64,000 nucleotides of DNA, from the NCBI RefSeq assembly GCF_000321225.1, contig NW_004450287.1, positions 2,665,118 to 2,729,117 of the forward strand. The letters are read 5' to 3'. Every line of letters starts with the position of its first letter. The first letter of the stretch is position 1. The stretch is from Odobenus rosmarus divergens. Taxonomy: Eukaryota; Chordata; Mammalia; Carnivora; Odobenidae. This document shows positions 10,278 to 22,249 of the stretch, piece by piece. Position numbers and translations under genes: made by a program. A model generated the notes under the pieces. It saw only the letters and a program-made list of their open reading frames with translations. It did no database searches and was not told the DNA's origin.

Positions 10278-12045
10278 AAATGGCTAACGTAGCCTCCTCC
10301 CGAATTGACTACTTATATCTCACCATCCTGTCAATTAAAAACCTAATCCCATCTGAACAAATTAGAAACTATTTCATGTTATTTATTTATAGTCTTCTTT
10401 AGATTTTTTGAAGTCTATTTTGATGTAAAAATTATAGCATTATTAATATGTTTTGATATTTCATTATTACAGTTTTCTATAACCATCATAATATGTGGCT
10501 AAGAATAATAGATTTTTTTCATCCATGTCTCACATCTCTCTTTCAATTACATATGAATTGGGCAATATTGAAAACAAGAGAACCATTGTATCACCTATCA
10601 ATACTGAAATACTCTTTAAAAATATCTATCTTAGCTCAGTAGCAATAAACCAGTAAAATATATGTTCAAAATGGTAAGTTATTCAAAAGTTTGTTAGCAT
10701 TGCACTTTAAGGATAATATGATGGTTTTGTTTACTATTGTCTATATGGTTTGAACTTGAATGTTAAATGTTGGATTGAAATGGAGCTTGATCAAACAGCA
10801 TGTGTGTGAATGTAAGGGAGGTTGCCTTACAAATGACACATTGGGAATCATGTTATGATCTAAAGCAGTGAAAGGCATCTCTAGATCTTGGTACATAGTT
10901 GAATTATTTACTTGTAAGTGATAGTACTGGTGGTCAAGTGAGCAGTCTCACAATTTGTCAACTTAGTCTTGCTTTTAATGTGTCATATATAATTCATATG
11001 TATAGGTAACATCTAGGACAGTTACTTTTTTATTTAATATTTTTCTGTTAATTTCCTGTTGTCAGTAGAGGAAGAAAAAAAACCTAATTTTGCTTGCCAA
11101 TGAAAAATCTAGGGTTTTGTTTCTCAGTATAAAACTGTCAGTGTGTCTGAAGAAATCCCTTTTTAATCAGGAAGGTGCAGTCTGGCCCTTTCTTGGAACA
11201 ACAGAAAAGTAAGTGTAAAAAAGAATTGAATTTTTTCAATTGATTCAATTCAAATGAGCAACACATTTACATAGGATTTTATCCACAAGTCTGACTAAAT
11301 CATGATCAGCTCTACTATTTAAATGGGACAATAGTTTCTTGGAAACTGGGAAATTACTCAGGGAAGGATAAATAGAATGGAGGTTCCTCCCACCTGACCC
11401 TCTGTCAGTTTTCATGTTTATTCTTACTTCTTTATACTTGCACAGTCTAACACATTTATTCTTCCCACAGGAGTTACTCTGCTATGCATTAGACATTAAT
11501 ATGCACATCTGAATGAGGAGTCAGGTTTCAAGTTACAATAAAAACCCCTTGTAAAGAATTTTCTCCTGAATTCAGATCTTTAAAATAGCCACAACAGATT
11601 AAATTATTTTTTAAGGAAGGTAAGTTGTGCTATATTACCTCTTTTTAAATGTTCAAAATTTACTTTATTAGTTATTTTATGGTATTCCTTAATGAATACA
11701 TTCATATCAGACTAAGGGGAATGAAACCCATCACTGAGAAGGCTCTCTAATGAGCCATATAGAACTGAAATAACTACATATGCATTCCACAAATGGACCA
11801 TTAATTGGAAAAAGAACCAAAGTGTGAAGATATAATCCTAGAGGATGGAATTTAAATGGTAATATATTTTAAGGTTTTAGAACTTTCAATTCACTTGTGT
11901 GGAGGAAAAGGTGAATGTGTCTAAGGTGAAGCATTTCCATTAAACCATGGTGCAAACCTAACTTTGAGAAAGAAATAATTTTGAGAATTTTGTGAATTTA
12001 ACAAGAACTGTTGTCTCGACTTAATACTTTTTCTTTTTTTGGTTA
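10278..12045. other. AT-rich, no recognised feature
   Basis: No repeat family or reading frame of note. A compact set of overlapping inverted repeats, with GAATTGAA and TTCAATTC as outer arms, lies near 11223-11251. Confidence 0.5.
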
Positions 12046-12560
12046 TTTAAGTAGCATGTTCTGTCATACTTGTGGCTCTACTCCTGCGTTGCCAGTGCTG
12101 CTGTCTGCTTAAGACGTGACAGACTGACTGTGGGAGGAACAAGGACATTTTGATACAGCTGTGCGCATTGGAAAACACCTGACGAGAGCCAGGACTTTCT
12201 GTGGATGAGCAGGTAGTTTATCCTCAACAGGCCCCAAGGGGCAGGGCAAAGCTGGGAGGGGCATTAAATCAGGACACAGTGGGACCAGCGACCACCAGCC
12301 TCCACTGGCTCTGGAAAGAGTAGCCTGGGCTGGGTGAACAACCACCTTCGCTCAGCCAGTCCACCCTATCATGTGTCCCCGCCCATTTGTTATTGACAAA
12401 TTGTGAGACTGCTCACTTTCATACCCACTGTGGCTTTTGTCCCTAGTCCCCAGTGGGCTTGCCTTGCTCAGGGCAGCCCTCAACAAACAGACGACTCACT
12501 CAGCTCAGGCCACCACTGGTCCCCTTTCATGACACATTTCAGACAAACATGACTTGCCTA
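12046..12560. other. GC-richer block of unknown nature
   Basis: This block is visibly richer in G and C than its surroundings and has CpG-bearing words such as GACGTGACAG, CTGTGCGCATTGG and CCTGACGAGAGCC. Short frames exist on both strands (minus 12109-12345, plus 12453-12638) without a recognisable domain. It could be an unrecognised LTR or an old exon or regulatory element; nothing seen decides between these. Confidence 0.3.
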
Positions 12561-12697
12561 TGCTTTGTGAAAACAAAAATGATACAAAACAAAAACAAAA
12601 ACATTGGATGCCTCTGTGAGGGAAAAGGAGTAAGTTAATATTTACAGTTGGATCACAGGCATAAACCTGCTCTGTCCTGGACAGTGGGATATGTGGT

Positions 12698-13087
12698 TGT
12701 ATTAGGATTCTCTGGGGCTCCTTATTTTATAGATACATGGATATAGTATGTAATATATACAAGGAGATTTATTATAAGAAATTGGCTGGCAAGTCCAAAA
12801 TCCATAGAGCCCAGCCCCAGTTCCCATCCAAAGGCTGGAAGCTGCCATAAAACCGGGATAGCTGAGGTCCCAATTTGAAGATCATCAGGCAGAATTCTTT
12901 CTTACTCTGGGATGGCTAGGCTTTTTAAGGTTTTATTTAAATAACTGATTGGATGAGTTAAACTGCTTTATTAGTCTACCAATCTAAATGTTAATCTCCA
13001 AAACCACCCTCACAGAAACATCCAGAAAAATGTAAGACCAAATATCTGGGCACTCCATTGTTCAGTCAAGTTGACACATAAAATTAA
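12698..13087 (+). mobile_element. MLT2-like ERVL solo LTR (plus)
   Basis: It starts TGTATTAGGATTCTCTGG, continues with GGAGATTTATTATAAGAAATTGG, AATGTTAATCTCCAAAA and CACCCTCACAGAAACATCCAGA, and ends GTTGACACATAAAATTAA. These are the ordered landmarks of MLT2-type LTRs of ERVL. No internal retroviral sequence is attached, so it is a solo LTR. Confidence 0.75.
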
Positions 13088-13299
13088 TTGGAGTGGCCAC
13101 CCAACTTATTTGAAAGCAGCAGATAATTTACTGTCTCGTGTTGAGCCTCTGTCCACAGTAATTTACACAGTATTTTCTTTTACCTTTACTACAATGAATC
13201 CAGTCTCTCCTTATTCTATACTTGCTCTTAGTTTGTGTCAGAACTTCTCTGGATCCAGCCCCATTATGTTTATTTATCTCTTTTCTAGGTATTTAATTT

Positions 13300-13494
13300 T
13301 TTTTTCAAAGATTTAGTTATTTATTTTTGTGAGAGAGAGCACAGGCACGCGTGAGCACGGGAGCGGGGAGAGGGGCAAAGGGAGAAGCAGACTCCCGCCT
13401 TAGGGAGCCCGATGTGGGGCTTGATCCCAGGACCCTGGGATCATGACCTGAGCTAAAGGCAGACGCTTAACCAACTGAGCCATACAGGCGACCA
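13300..13494 (-). mobile_element. SINEC-type SINE (minus)
   Basis: Antisense head GGCGACC and AACTGAGCCATACAGG at the right end, T-rich tail at the left. The TSD TCTAGGTATTT-AATTT / TCTAGGTATTT-GATTT lies at 13284-13299 and 13495-13510, with one mismatch. Confidence 0.93.
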
Positions 13495-13510
13495 TCTAGG
13501 TATTTGATTT

Positions 13511-14240
13511 AACATGTCATTTTAAAAGTGATTTACAAACTATTCTCTGTGGAGGGATGTGGTGTGGGGGTAGGTAAATGGAAGACTGAAGGCAACAGGT
13601 GGGTTGCCGGGCACCACCTTTGCTTCAGTGATGGTAGCTCTTGTTTTTTATTCTTTTATTTCTTTTTCCATCCCAGTAAGCTTTTATCTGAGGACAGATT
13701 AGTTGGCTCAAATGTACTTGAAAATTGCTATATATTTTCCTTAATGAGTCCATGATTTTGCCTCAGAAGGTCCATGAAACTACTGAAATTGTATGTAATA
13801 ATTTCTTTGTGAAGTTGTCTTTTTCTGAGGAGAAGGCACACAAATTTCTCATTTATTTAAAAAGGTCTATAACTCACAACAAATTAATCACCATTGGTTA
13901 AATATTATGTATGGCATCTTGTATTTTCAAAAGAAGATATGATTTAAAAATTACATGTAAGAACTTTGAGAATATTGATATTTAATAAATCATGTCCTAT
14001 GTTTCTATTGGATCACTAATAAAGTGATAAGGATCCATTTGCAACCAAAAACAAAAGAGAAAAAAAAAAAGCCTTTCCAATCTACACTTAGCTGTAGACA
14101 TTACTGACTTCTTGGTGGGGTAGCATATTTGATACATGGAGACTTAAATATCTTCCTTCTCAATAATCTTCTCTGAAACTTAGCTAAATAGAAAAATCAT
14201 TGAGTCAGATCAAGTTTAAACAGAAAAATTTTCAGTCTCC
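13511..14240. other. No recognised feature
   Basis: AT-rich sequence without a recognisable repeat or gene. Confidence 0.5.
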
Positions 14241-14660
14241 TATTGTTGCATAGCAAACATTCCCAGCACTTAGTGTCTTAAAATAACAGCATTTATTATT
14301 TTTTATGATTCTTTTGGTTGACTCGGTGGTTCATTACTCCACACAGTGTCAGCTGCTTTAAGCTGGGAGGTTGGCCAGTTTCCCTTGGCTCTCCATGTGG
14401 TTTCTTATCCTTCAGAGAATGTATTTCCATATGTCCTCTCTCTTCAGGGGAATAGCATGGAGAATGAGTTCCAAGAAGATAAGTCTTAGTGTACAAATGT
14501 TTGTCAACCCTCTGTTCACATCATGCATGTTGATGCATGGCCAAAGTCTCATGTCCAAGCCCAGAATCAATATGGGAGAGAACTATACAAGGCTTGAAGA
14601 CTGGGAGCATGATTCACTGGGAGCCAACACTGTAATGTCTAACACAGTAAAGAACTTGAA
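14241..14660 (+). mobile_element. Old interspersed repeat of uncertain family
   Basis: GTTGCATAGCAAACATTCCC, CACTTAGTGTCTTAAAATAA, CAGCATTTATTATTTTTTATG and later TCACATCATGCATG with AAAGTCTC resemble a widespread mammalian repeat that begins 'tgtaacaaaccaccccaaaacttagtggcttaaaacaac'. I recognise the phrases but not the family name with certainty. The 127-residue open frame at 14371-14754 lies mostly inside it and is not a gene. Confidence 0.45.
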
Positions 14661-16039
14661 AAAGTTGTTTGTACCAAGCAGGCTGGTAGCTCATGGTCAG
14701 AAATTAAGTCTGTTTTTAGAAATTAAAAAATTATGTCATTTTGAACACCCCTGATTTAGGAGATGCATCCATACATATAATAACAAAAGTTCATACCTTA
14801 AAAACCTTTACTGTTGAAATAGGAAGAAAGAAAATGAAATAATTAAGCGTCCTCTTCAAAATATTTTTTAAGTCCATAAAATAAAAATTAAGAACATAGG
14901 CATAAATGATAAGGCAAAGGAAGAATTTAATAATTTGAAAACCCATCAAAAAAGTGATAGATTAATATCAAAAATTGCTTCCTTGAAAAGTCTAATGAAA
15001 TAAACAAAGCTCTCATAATTAAAAATTAAGTAAAACAGAGAAAACACAGACATAAAGAATGAAAATTTGAATTAATAGTTAATTCAAGGCTTACTATTAT
15101 CTTATTCGGAAATCCATTACCAAATACTATAAAGAAATACAAATTTGAAGTTAAAATATTTGAAAGGATGGTGCAAACTTATCATTATTTGTAGATAATG
15201 TAATTTGTTATCCAGATAAACTTGAAATAACTCAAAAGTATTAAGATTAACAAGCAATTGAATATTTATAAAATGCATATAAAAATAAAGAGCTATATTA
15301 ATCAGCAGTGATCACAAAACATTGTAGAGAGCAATTTTCATTCACATTAGTAGCAAAACTTTATCTGGGAATAAATTAACTCATTGTCTGGTCCATGGAA
15401 GTCTCTCAAAAATATTTTCTGTATGTTCAAAAACTAATAAAAATGAACAAGAATGTAGAACCTGTATAAACAAAGTTAATACACTTCAGTTGAGACATAA
15501 TAAAGAGCCTTTTTTAAAAATAAAGAGTCTTGATTAAATAAATGTATATCATGTTCCAGGATGGGAAGTATGAATATTGTAAAGATGTTAATTTTATCCT
15601 ATTAATTTAAATATTTAATTCAATTTCCTCCAAAACATTTTTTGGACCTTAAAGTCATACAAAAGTGTGATAGAAGAGCAAAAAAGGGGAGGAAGGTATA
15701 CATTTCTTTTTTAAAAAGAAGAGTAAGGTATGCAGGTACTACCAAATACTTGATATTAAAACAGAGCCATGATAATCAAAACAGCATGTGATTGGCACCA
15801 AATCAGTTAGATTAATGAGACTGAATAAAGATGTCAGGAATGGGCTTTCATGTAATCAGAATTTAAAATATGGTAGAGACCAGTAGAAAATTTAGTTTAT
15901 TTAAAGAGTGATGCTGAAAGCATTATTAATCATAAAATAAGATCTTGACATCAAATTATAATCCATAATAAGAAAAAACAATGGTAATTGGCGTATTTGC
16001 CTACATAAAACTAAAAATTTTTGTATGTCAACATATTAT

Positions 16040-16410
16040 GAATACAAGTTTAAAAATGTAAGTTTCAGTTATGCAGAACGATAAGTTCTAGAGATCTGCT
16101 GTACACCATTATGCCTGTAATTAACACCAATGTATTTTACATTTAAAAACTTGTTAAGGGAGCCTCGGTGGCTCGGCTGGTTAAGCATCCAACTCTTGGT
16201 TTTGGCTCAGGTCATGATCTTGGAATCATGAGATCGAGACCCACGTTGGACTCCTCACTAAGCATGGAGTCGGCTTGAGATTCTCTCCCTCTCCCTCTGC
16301 CCCCTCACTTGCTCTCTCTCTCTCTCATAAATAAATAAATCTTAAAAAAAAAAAACTTGTTAAAAGGGTAGGTCTCATGTTAAATGTCCTTACTATAATA
16401 AAAAACAACT
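16040..16410 (+). mobile_element. Unclassified insert in the old L1, split by a SINE
   Basis: GTAAGTTTCAGTTATGCAGA, AGTTCTAGAGATCTGCTGTAC, AACACCAATGTATTTTACA and, after the SINE, GGGTAGGTCTCATGTTAAATG form a contiguous unit that I recognise as a common short repeat related to an L1-type 3' end. The family name and exact ends are uncertain. Confidence 0.35.
16158..16350 (+). mobile_element. SINEC-type SINE (plus)
   Basis: The head reads GGGAGCCTCGGTGGCTCGG, followed by a tRNA-like region with GTCATGATCTTGG, a CT-rich body, AATAAATAAATCTT and an A tail. A perfect TSD, AAAAACTTGTTAA, lies at 16145-16157 and 16351-16363. Confidence 0.95.
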
Positions 16411-17328
16411 TAATGATATATTTTCCAGAAATTTTTCCCCAAATCCCCCAAAAGTAAATATTCTCATTAAATAAAGAATCTTTTTAAAAAATCATGAAAG
16501 CATGAGCAATAAAAACATAAATAACAGAAACATGAATAGGACATGAACCAACAAAACAATACGAAATGAAAAAAAAGAATGGGAGTTTAACTTCACAATC
16601 GATTAAAGAAAATAAAAATCTATGTATTTTGTATTTTAAAATTTGAAAAATGAAAGAAAAATGATAGCTAGTGTAGTCAATAGTTCAGGTAAGTGGGAGT
16701 TATGCATTATAGAGGGAAGTAAAAGTGATATAACATATAGAATAATTTGGTAATATGTATCAAAATATTTTTTTAAAAAATATCTTTTGATCTACTGATT
16801 TTATTTCCTAAAATTTACCTTAAGGAAATAATGATAGATGTGCATTAGACCATTAATATTTAATAGAAAACATAAAAAAATATGTAAACAACCCACATTT
16901 ACAGCCAAAGAATATTATTAAAGGACCTTATATCTGTATGATGGGAATACCTGTAGGCATTAATAACGCATGACAAAAGAACTTCTACTTCATGACAGAC
17001 AATAATATTCAGCGTGACTTATATTAAGTGAATGAGTAGTTCATAAAATATTAAGCATGGTGTAATCCCAGTGGAAAAAAATCTTGGGAAATATATGCCA
17101 AAATATTAATAGTACTTATTTCTTGTATATGACATTATGGGTGATTTTTATTTCTTTTCTTTTAGTGATTTTCTGTATTTTTCAAAATTCCTTAATCACT
17201 GTTTTATTTTCATATTCAGAAGCTATTCAAAATTACTAAATATTATAGACAAAAGGTGATAAAAATAAGAAGTATCCTTTTGCTTGCATACTCTTATATG
17301 AGCGCATGTTTATGCACATGTGCTCATG

Positions 17329-17354
17329 CACACACACACACACACACACACACA
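17329..17354. repeat. (CA)13 microsatellite
   Basis: Thirteen uninterrupted CA units. The short frames crossing it are simple-repeat artefacts. Confidence 0.97.
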
Positions 17355-17855
17355 TCTCCCAGGGTACAGATGTCTTTGTTTTGTAGCATCAGTTCTTTTA
17401 GCATTAATTGTGAATTTAATAGGCTTCCAGAGCTACAACATCTGTGGCACATGTGGAATATTTGGACAATTCTTAGCCTATATCCGCAACCACATGAGGC
17501 ATTGAAAACATTTGGGACTACTTGGTGAAAAGAGATTTGGTCTGCTATGGGCACACCTGTTATCTGAGGGATTTCCTTCAGACCCAGATCTGACCATTCT
17601 CAAGTATTCAGAATTCTATCGGCTTAAAAGATGTTTATTTTTCACACTGTCCCATCAGTTATTCCCTGAGGAGTTCTCCGTCAGCGACTGATATAAGATT
17701 AACTATTTCATGTAAGTCAGAAAGAAGGCATTGCTACTTACTTATTCTTCCTCCCACACTGTTCTTTTGTTCCTTCTTTCCTTTGTCCTTCCCACTTTCT
17801 CTCTGTTATTTAGTTCTTTTTGTCCTTTTATACTCCCTCCCCCACTACACCTTCT

Positions 17856-17873
17856 CCCCCCCCCCCCCCCCCC
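17856..17873. repeat. C18 homopolymer
   Basis: Eighteen consecutive C residues followed by GCCCCGG at the end of a pyrimidine-rich stretch. Runs of this kind are error-prone in sequencing, so the exact length is uncertain. Confidence 0.9.
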
Positions 17874-18244
17874 GCCCCGGTATGCCAGATTTAACACTGT
17901 GTTTGCCAATGACCTAGCAAACCTCTTAACGTGCCTTCAACGAGCTCAGAAATACTTGAGGGGATACTTGTACATAAAATAAAATTTGCCATGAAAGTGT
18001 TTTGTGTTTTCAGAAATTTTATGAAATAATACTTTGCAAAGATTAAATTAATAATCCTCACAGGGATTTAGTGAGAAAGATAGTGAAAAGCTTAAATATT
18101 TGGAAAGAATACTTCAATAGAAGCCAGGCAATTTACCTTACTCAATGACAACCCTATTACTATGGAGCAAAATCTCTGGGTGTAATGATCAATTTGCAAA
18201 CCATATCCTAGCAAATTGAAATCTCTTTTCTCCAATATCCTGCC

Positions 18245-18584
18245 ACAGATGAATGTTTCCATTCCCCTAAAGCTGATTATGTTGAGACTTAATCCCCAGT
18301 GTGATGGTATTAGGAGGTGATCAGGTCATGAAGGTGCAGTCTTTATGAATATATTAGTTCCTTTATATAAGAGATTCCAGAGAGATTTCTCACCTCCTCC
18401 CCCATGTGAAGGTACAGTGAAAGGCAGCCATCTATGAGGAAGTGGACTCTCAATAGACACTGAATCTATCAGTGCCTTCATCTTGGACTTCCCAGTCTCC
18501 AGAACTGTCAGAAATAAATTTCTGTTGTTTACAAGCCGCCTGTCTATAGTGTTTTGTTATAGCAGCTCAAACAGACAAAGATAT
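18245..18584 (+). mobile_element. MLT1-like MaLR solo LTR (plus)
   Basis: The order of landmarks fits MLT1: TTAATCCCCAGTGTGATGG, TATTAGGAGGTGATCAGGTC, CATGTGAAGGTACAGTGAAA, CTTGGACTTCCCAGTCTCC, AGAACTGTCAGAAATAAATT and TTTTGTTATAGCAGCTC near the end. There is no internal sequence. The AATAAA inside AAATAAATT would be the LTR's own polyadenylation signal. Confidence 0.85.
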
Positions 18585-18589
18585 ATCCT

Positions 18590-20478
18590 CTGAAAGTGTT
18601 TTCCAGCATACCCTGACCCAGAAAAAAAATTTCTTCTTTCCATTCACTATTAGGTATGTATAGGAGCATCTCTTAGCCCCAATTCCCAACACCTGCAAAT
18701 TGTTTTTTCATTCTTACTATGTTTTCAAATGTCATCCTTCACAGAACATCCAGTTTTCCTAGGGTGGTTAGAAAAGGGGACTTGAACTTTGCCTTCTTTT
18801 TCTCTGCTCCCCATCACTAATCTCTTTTACCTTATTTTGATTTCTAAAGATTCTGTGTGTGAATATATCAGTTTGAGGGTTGGGATGAAAAAGGTGAACA
18901 GGATTTTAATTTGTGTATGGGAATTTTCCCCTAGAGATTAAAAAAAAATAGTCAAGACCATCCTACTGTTCAAAGTTCAGATAGTACATACACTCATGAA
19001 TTAAAGATAACATAGTATTGGTAGACAGGATTCAGATAGAAGAATGTTCTGATTTATTAAACTTGTCTTTCTAAGTAAGATAAAGCAGTCGAGCTAATAG
19101 ACAATATGAGTCTCTTCTTCCTGAGTCTCAGAAGGAAATAATTCTGCTATAAGAGCCTTGGGAGAGAGAGAACTATAAAAACAGGTTCCGCTCTGATGGG
19201 CAGACACGGGGAGAGGGACTATATAATTTTGTACATTGACTGAGGCTAATTCAAGTAGTGTTAATTGTTCCTCTGCTTCCAGTCAAGGTGATTCCCTGAT
19301 AATCAGCACAGCTCCACTGATCTCCCCTGCCTGGAACTGAAAGTGTTAGAAGCTTAACTGTGTTTCAGGAGAAACAATGATCTTTGCTTTGTCTGTGTAC
19401 TGCATCCATCCCGGCATACCTTGGAGCTGGGGGCAGGAAAGTAGAGAAGAGGACAGGTGCTGGTATCACTTCTATTACTTTTCGTCAATGCTTCCTATAA
19501 GTTAACTTTTGCTACAAAACAGTGCTTTACTTAATTGTGCAGATGGACCAGGGAGAGTTGACTTAGGGTATGGAACAATGTTAATAGATTAAATTTCTAT
19601 ATGATTCCTTTTTTGACCTTCTAAGCCTTCCTTCACTCTCATTCACCTAAGCACCCATGAAATCCAGGAAGAGATTTCAGGTTCTGAAATTCAAAGAGAG
19701 GGTGTTTGCACCTATAAGTTGCCTACAAGCCAGGCTATTGTTTGGTGAATCGGTTAAAGTTTATATCCGAGAGTAGTGTTTGGCAAGCTAGATCACTGAG
19801 TTTTAGATCTAGCTTGCCAAAGAGAGAAGTAGTGTTTTAGATAGCAGAAATTTTGGTAGGTAGAAGAAGGAGAAAAGGGAGAACTCCCTTTCCCAGTCTT
19901 GTATGCTTGTGGCAAGGAGATGGAGACAAAGTAACATGTGAAGTGGTCAAACGCAGGGGTCTCTATTTCTATTCTTCAGCCTAGAGTGGTAGTATGTCAG
20001 ATAAATACGGATATCACCAAATACAGAGGGGACAGGTCTTCTCTGTGCCCTTGTTTGCAACTCTAGGAGGAAGCTAGATTTGACCCATGTCACATCACTG
20101 AAAACATGCTTGGGGGAGACCCAAAAGCACTGGTCTAGCAGCATGGCTCTTCAGTCATGACCATGGGATGGATTGTCTGTGCCAGGAAGGAGTAGGATCA
20201 AAGTTAGACCTTAGAACTATCTTTAGGACCAGCAGGAGATACGATGAAACCCTCTGCACCTGAACTCTGAAGAGAAACAGGGTCCAAGCAAAGAAGAATG
20301 GACCAAAAGTTTACAGGGACCAGCTTTTATATTGGAAACTAGAGGAGCCTGACAGTAGGTTGATAAGGAATCTACGTTCCAGAATTGTAGATTGTCTCGC
20401 TCTGCCTTTGGTCCAGAGTGTGTGAACAATACAACTGTCTTGTCATTTGGAGAGAAGCGGCTAGAGGAAAGTTATTAG
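18590..20478. other. No recognised gene or repeat family
   Basis: Mixed sequence without a recognised family. A 15-base perfect hairpin lies at 19780-19820, and a TATA-like ACTATATAATTTTG at about 19218-19231 has no visible downstream gene. Confidence 0.45.
19780..19820. repeat. Perfect 15-base inverted repeat (hairpin)
   Basis: The arm TTGGCAAGCTAGATC (19780-19794), an 11-base spacer ACTGAGTTTTA and the arm GATCTAGCTTGCCAA (19806-19820) pair perfectly. GTAGTGTTT occurs just outside both arms, at about 19773-19781 and 19829-19837. Confidence 0.92.
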
Positions 20479-20489
20479 CAAGACTGACC

Positions 20490-20680
20490 CCCTTTTTTTT
20501 TTTAAAGATTATTTATTTATTTATTTATTTATTTAGACAGAGAGAGAGAGCACAAGCAGGTGGAGAGGGAGAGCATGCTTCCCAGGGAGCAGGGAGCCCG
20601 ATGCGGGGCTTGATCCAGGACCCTGGGATCATGACCTGAGCCGAAGGCAGACGCTTAACGACTGAGCCACCCAGGTGCCC
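20490..20680 (-). mobile_element. SINEC-type SINE (minus)
   Basis: T run, TTTATTTATTTATTTA repeats, purine body, and the antisense head GACTGAGCCACCCAGGTGCCC. A perfect TSD, CAAGACTGACC, lies at 20479-20489 and 20681-20691. Confidence 0.95.
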
Positions 20681-20699
20681 CAAGACTGACCATTTTTAT

Positions 20700-21888
20700 C
20701 TAAGAGACTGAATATATCCTGAAGGGCTTTTTTGATATCAGACTAAACTTTTTGGTATCAGACTAAACTTTAGGTTAGATTGGGTATTTACTTGCATAAA
20801 CAATGTGGGACACAGTAGGAAGAATAGATTAGTTATAGACAGAATAGCAAATCATGCATATAAAAAAGTTTGTTAACACGTAAACTTTTAGTTCTTTGGG
20901 TTATATAGTATGAATAAAAATTGACAACTCTTCTTTAGATGTAGATTATTGAAGTTAGCCCACAGATGTCATTCTGCAAGATTGTCTACTTTCCCTTTCA
21001 ATTTTTTAAAAAAATAAATTCTGATTAAAGTTGAGACAGTTCAGTTGCTTGAACTCTCTTCTCCTTTGCTCCTGTCTTGTTCCTCCATCTTTTCCTCACA
21101 CCTCAACCCCTCTCCCTCAACTTCCCCCTGCAGCTTCTCCTTCTAATGTTTTCCGCACTAAATTATGAGAAACCAGACTTTCAAGACCACAAAGCTTGGC
21201 TTGACAAAATTTCATTTAAAGAATGTCATCTACTGTAAACCTACTATGCTCGTATCTTTCATAATTGTTGAAACTTCGTGCAGGTGTTCACGTCTGCATT
21301 TCTGAATCTGGAATTCATCTTTAAAGAATACTGTTTAAGACAAGTGATGAGAAATGCTATTGCCTACTCCTGTCTGAAGTTGTAAAGACTCTCGATTTAA
21401 CAATTTGTAGCAATAAGAAAGGTTTTCCATACAGATAATCTGCATCTGGATTTCGCTTCTCTTTATTTGGTGCCTAATTCTGTGCGGTCCTCTGCTTTTC
21501 TTGTCTCCCTCGGTCATAATTTTTGTTCTGAGGTATGCATGTGCTTCATGGAATCTGTGGATCCACTGAACTTATATGCATATGCTGTATGAATAGGCAT
21601 TTTTTCCTGAAGAACCATATTTTCATGAGATTTTCAAAGAGAAATGAGACTGAATAAATTTGAGAATTCTTGTTCTATCTCTATATGTCAGCCTTATTCT
21701 GTCTCATCAACTCCTCATTTTCCCCTTTCTCTTCACTTGCATCTTTCTCTTTCCATAATATGGGTAGAAAATATCTGAACATAGAAAAACTTTGCTTTCC
21801 TTTTTTTTTAACTTTGCTTTCTGACTGTAACATAAAGAAGAAAGAATGAAAAATTTTATATCTCTTTAAAAAATAAAGTTTTGTTATG
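20700..21888. other. No recognised gene or repeat family
   Basis: It begins with a 20-base tandem duplication at 20731-20770. The rest is ordinary AT-rich sequence with a pyrimidine-rich patch near 21050-21140. Confidence 0.5.
20731..20770. repeat. 20-base tandem duplication
   Basis: TTTGATATCAGACTAAACTT and TTTGGTATCAGACTAAACTT follow each other directly with one mismatch. Confidence 0.9.
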
Positions 21889-21900
21889 TCATTAACTATT

Positions 21901-22019
21901 GTAAATTTCTTTTTTTTTTTAATTGCAGGGTTTGAATTCATGCGAGGATTGAACTCATGACCTGAGCTGAGATCAAGAGTTGGATGCTTAACCAAATGAG
22001 CCACCCGGGCACCCCTAGA
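21901..22019 (-). mobile_element. 5'-truncated or internally shortened SINEC-type SINE (minus)
   Basis: Only about 119 bases: a T run, a short body, then the antisense tRNA-like part GACCTGAGCTGAGATCAAG and CAAATGAGCCACCCGGGC. The purine-rich body is mostly missing. The TSD TCATTAACTATT lies at 21889-21900 and 22020-22031. Confidence 0.88.
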
Positions 22020-22249
22020 TCATTAACTATTTTAAAACAAACAAAGAAAATCAAAGTAAACCAACAAAAATAGTAATAAACATCCTCTAGATTCCTTCTG
22101 ATTTTGAAAAGAAGTATAAAAAATGATTAGTATTTTGAGGAATTGTTTTCCAAATGAAAACAATATTTTTGTGAATATTAAAATAAGTTATTATTAAAAC
22201 ATTTAAGTTATACTTAGCATAGAATATGTATATATCCTGAAATCCTACC

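Larger units (their letters stand above)
14780..17240 (+). mobile_element. Old L1M LINE, sense, ORF2 part to 3' end
   Basis: The A-rich plus strand follows L1 ORF2 and 3' UTR in order: ATTATTTGTAGATAATGTAA with TTGTTATCCAGA (15.19 kb), TATCATGTTCCAGGATGGGAAG (15.55 kb), GTACTACCAAATACTTGATATT (15.74 kb), and the old L1 3' UTR words ATTATGGGTGATTTTTATTT and TTTTCTGTATTTTTCAAA (17.13-17.19 kb). The coding part is full of stops. It is interrupted by an unclassified insert near 16040-16410 and, within that, by a SINE. Confidence 0.65.
17241..18244. other. No gene; microsatellite and C tract only
   Basis: No recognisable repeat family outside the simple repeats at 17329-17354 (CA) and 17856-17873 (C run). 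The C run sits in a pyrimidine-rich stretch from about 17740 to 17880. Confidence 0.5.

Noticed and set aside
14371..14754. A 127-residue open frame
   Set aside because: It lies mainly in an old interspersed repeat (14241-14660) and shows no recognisable domain.
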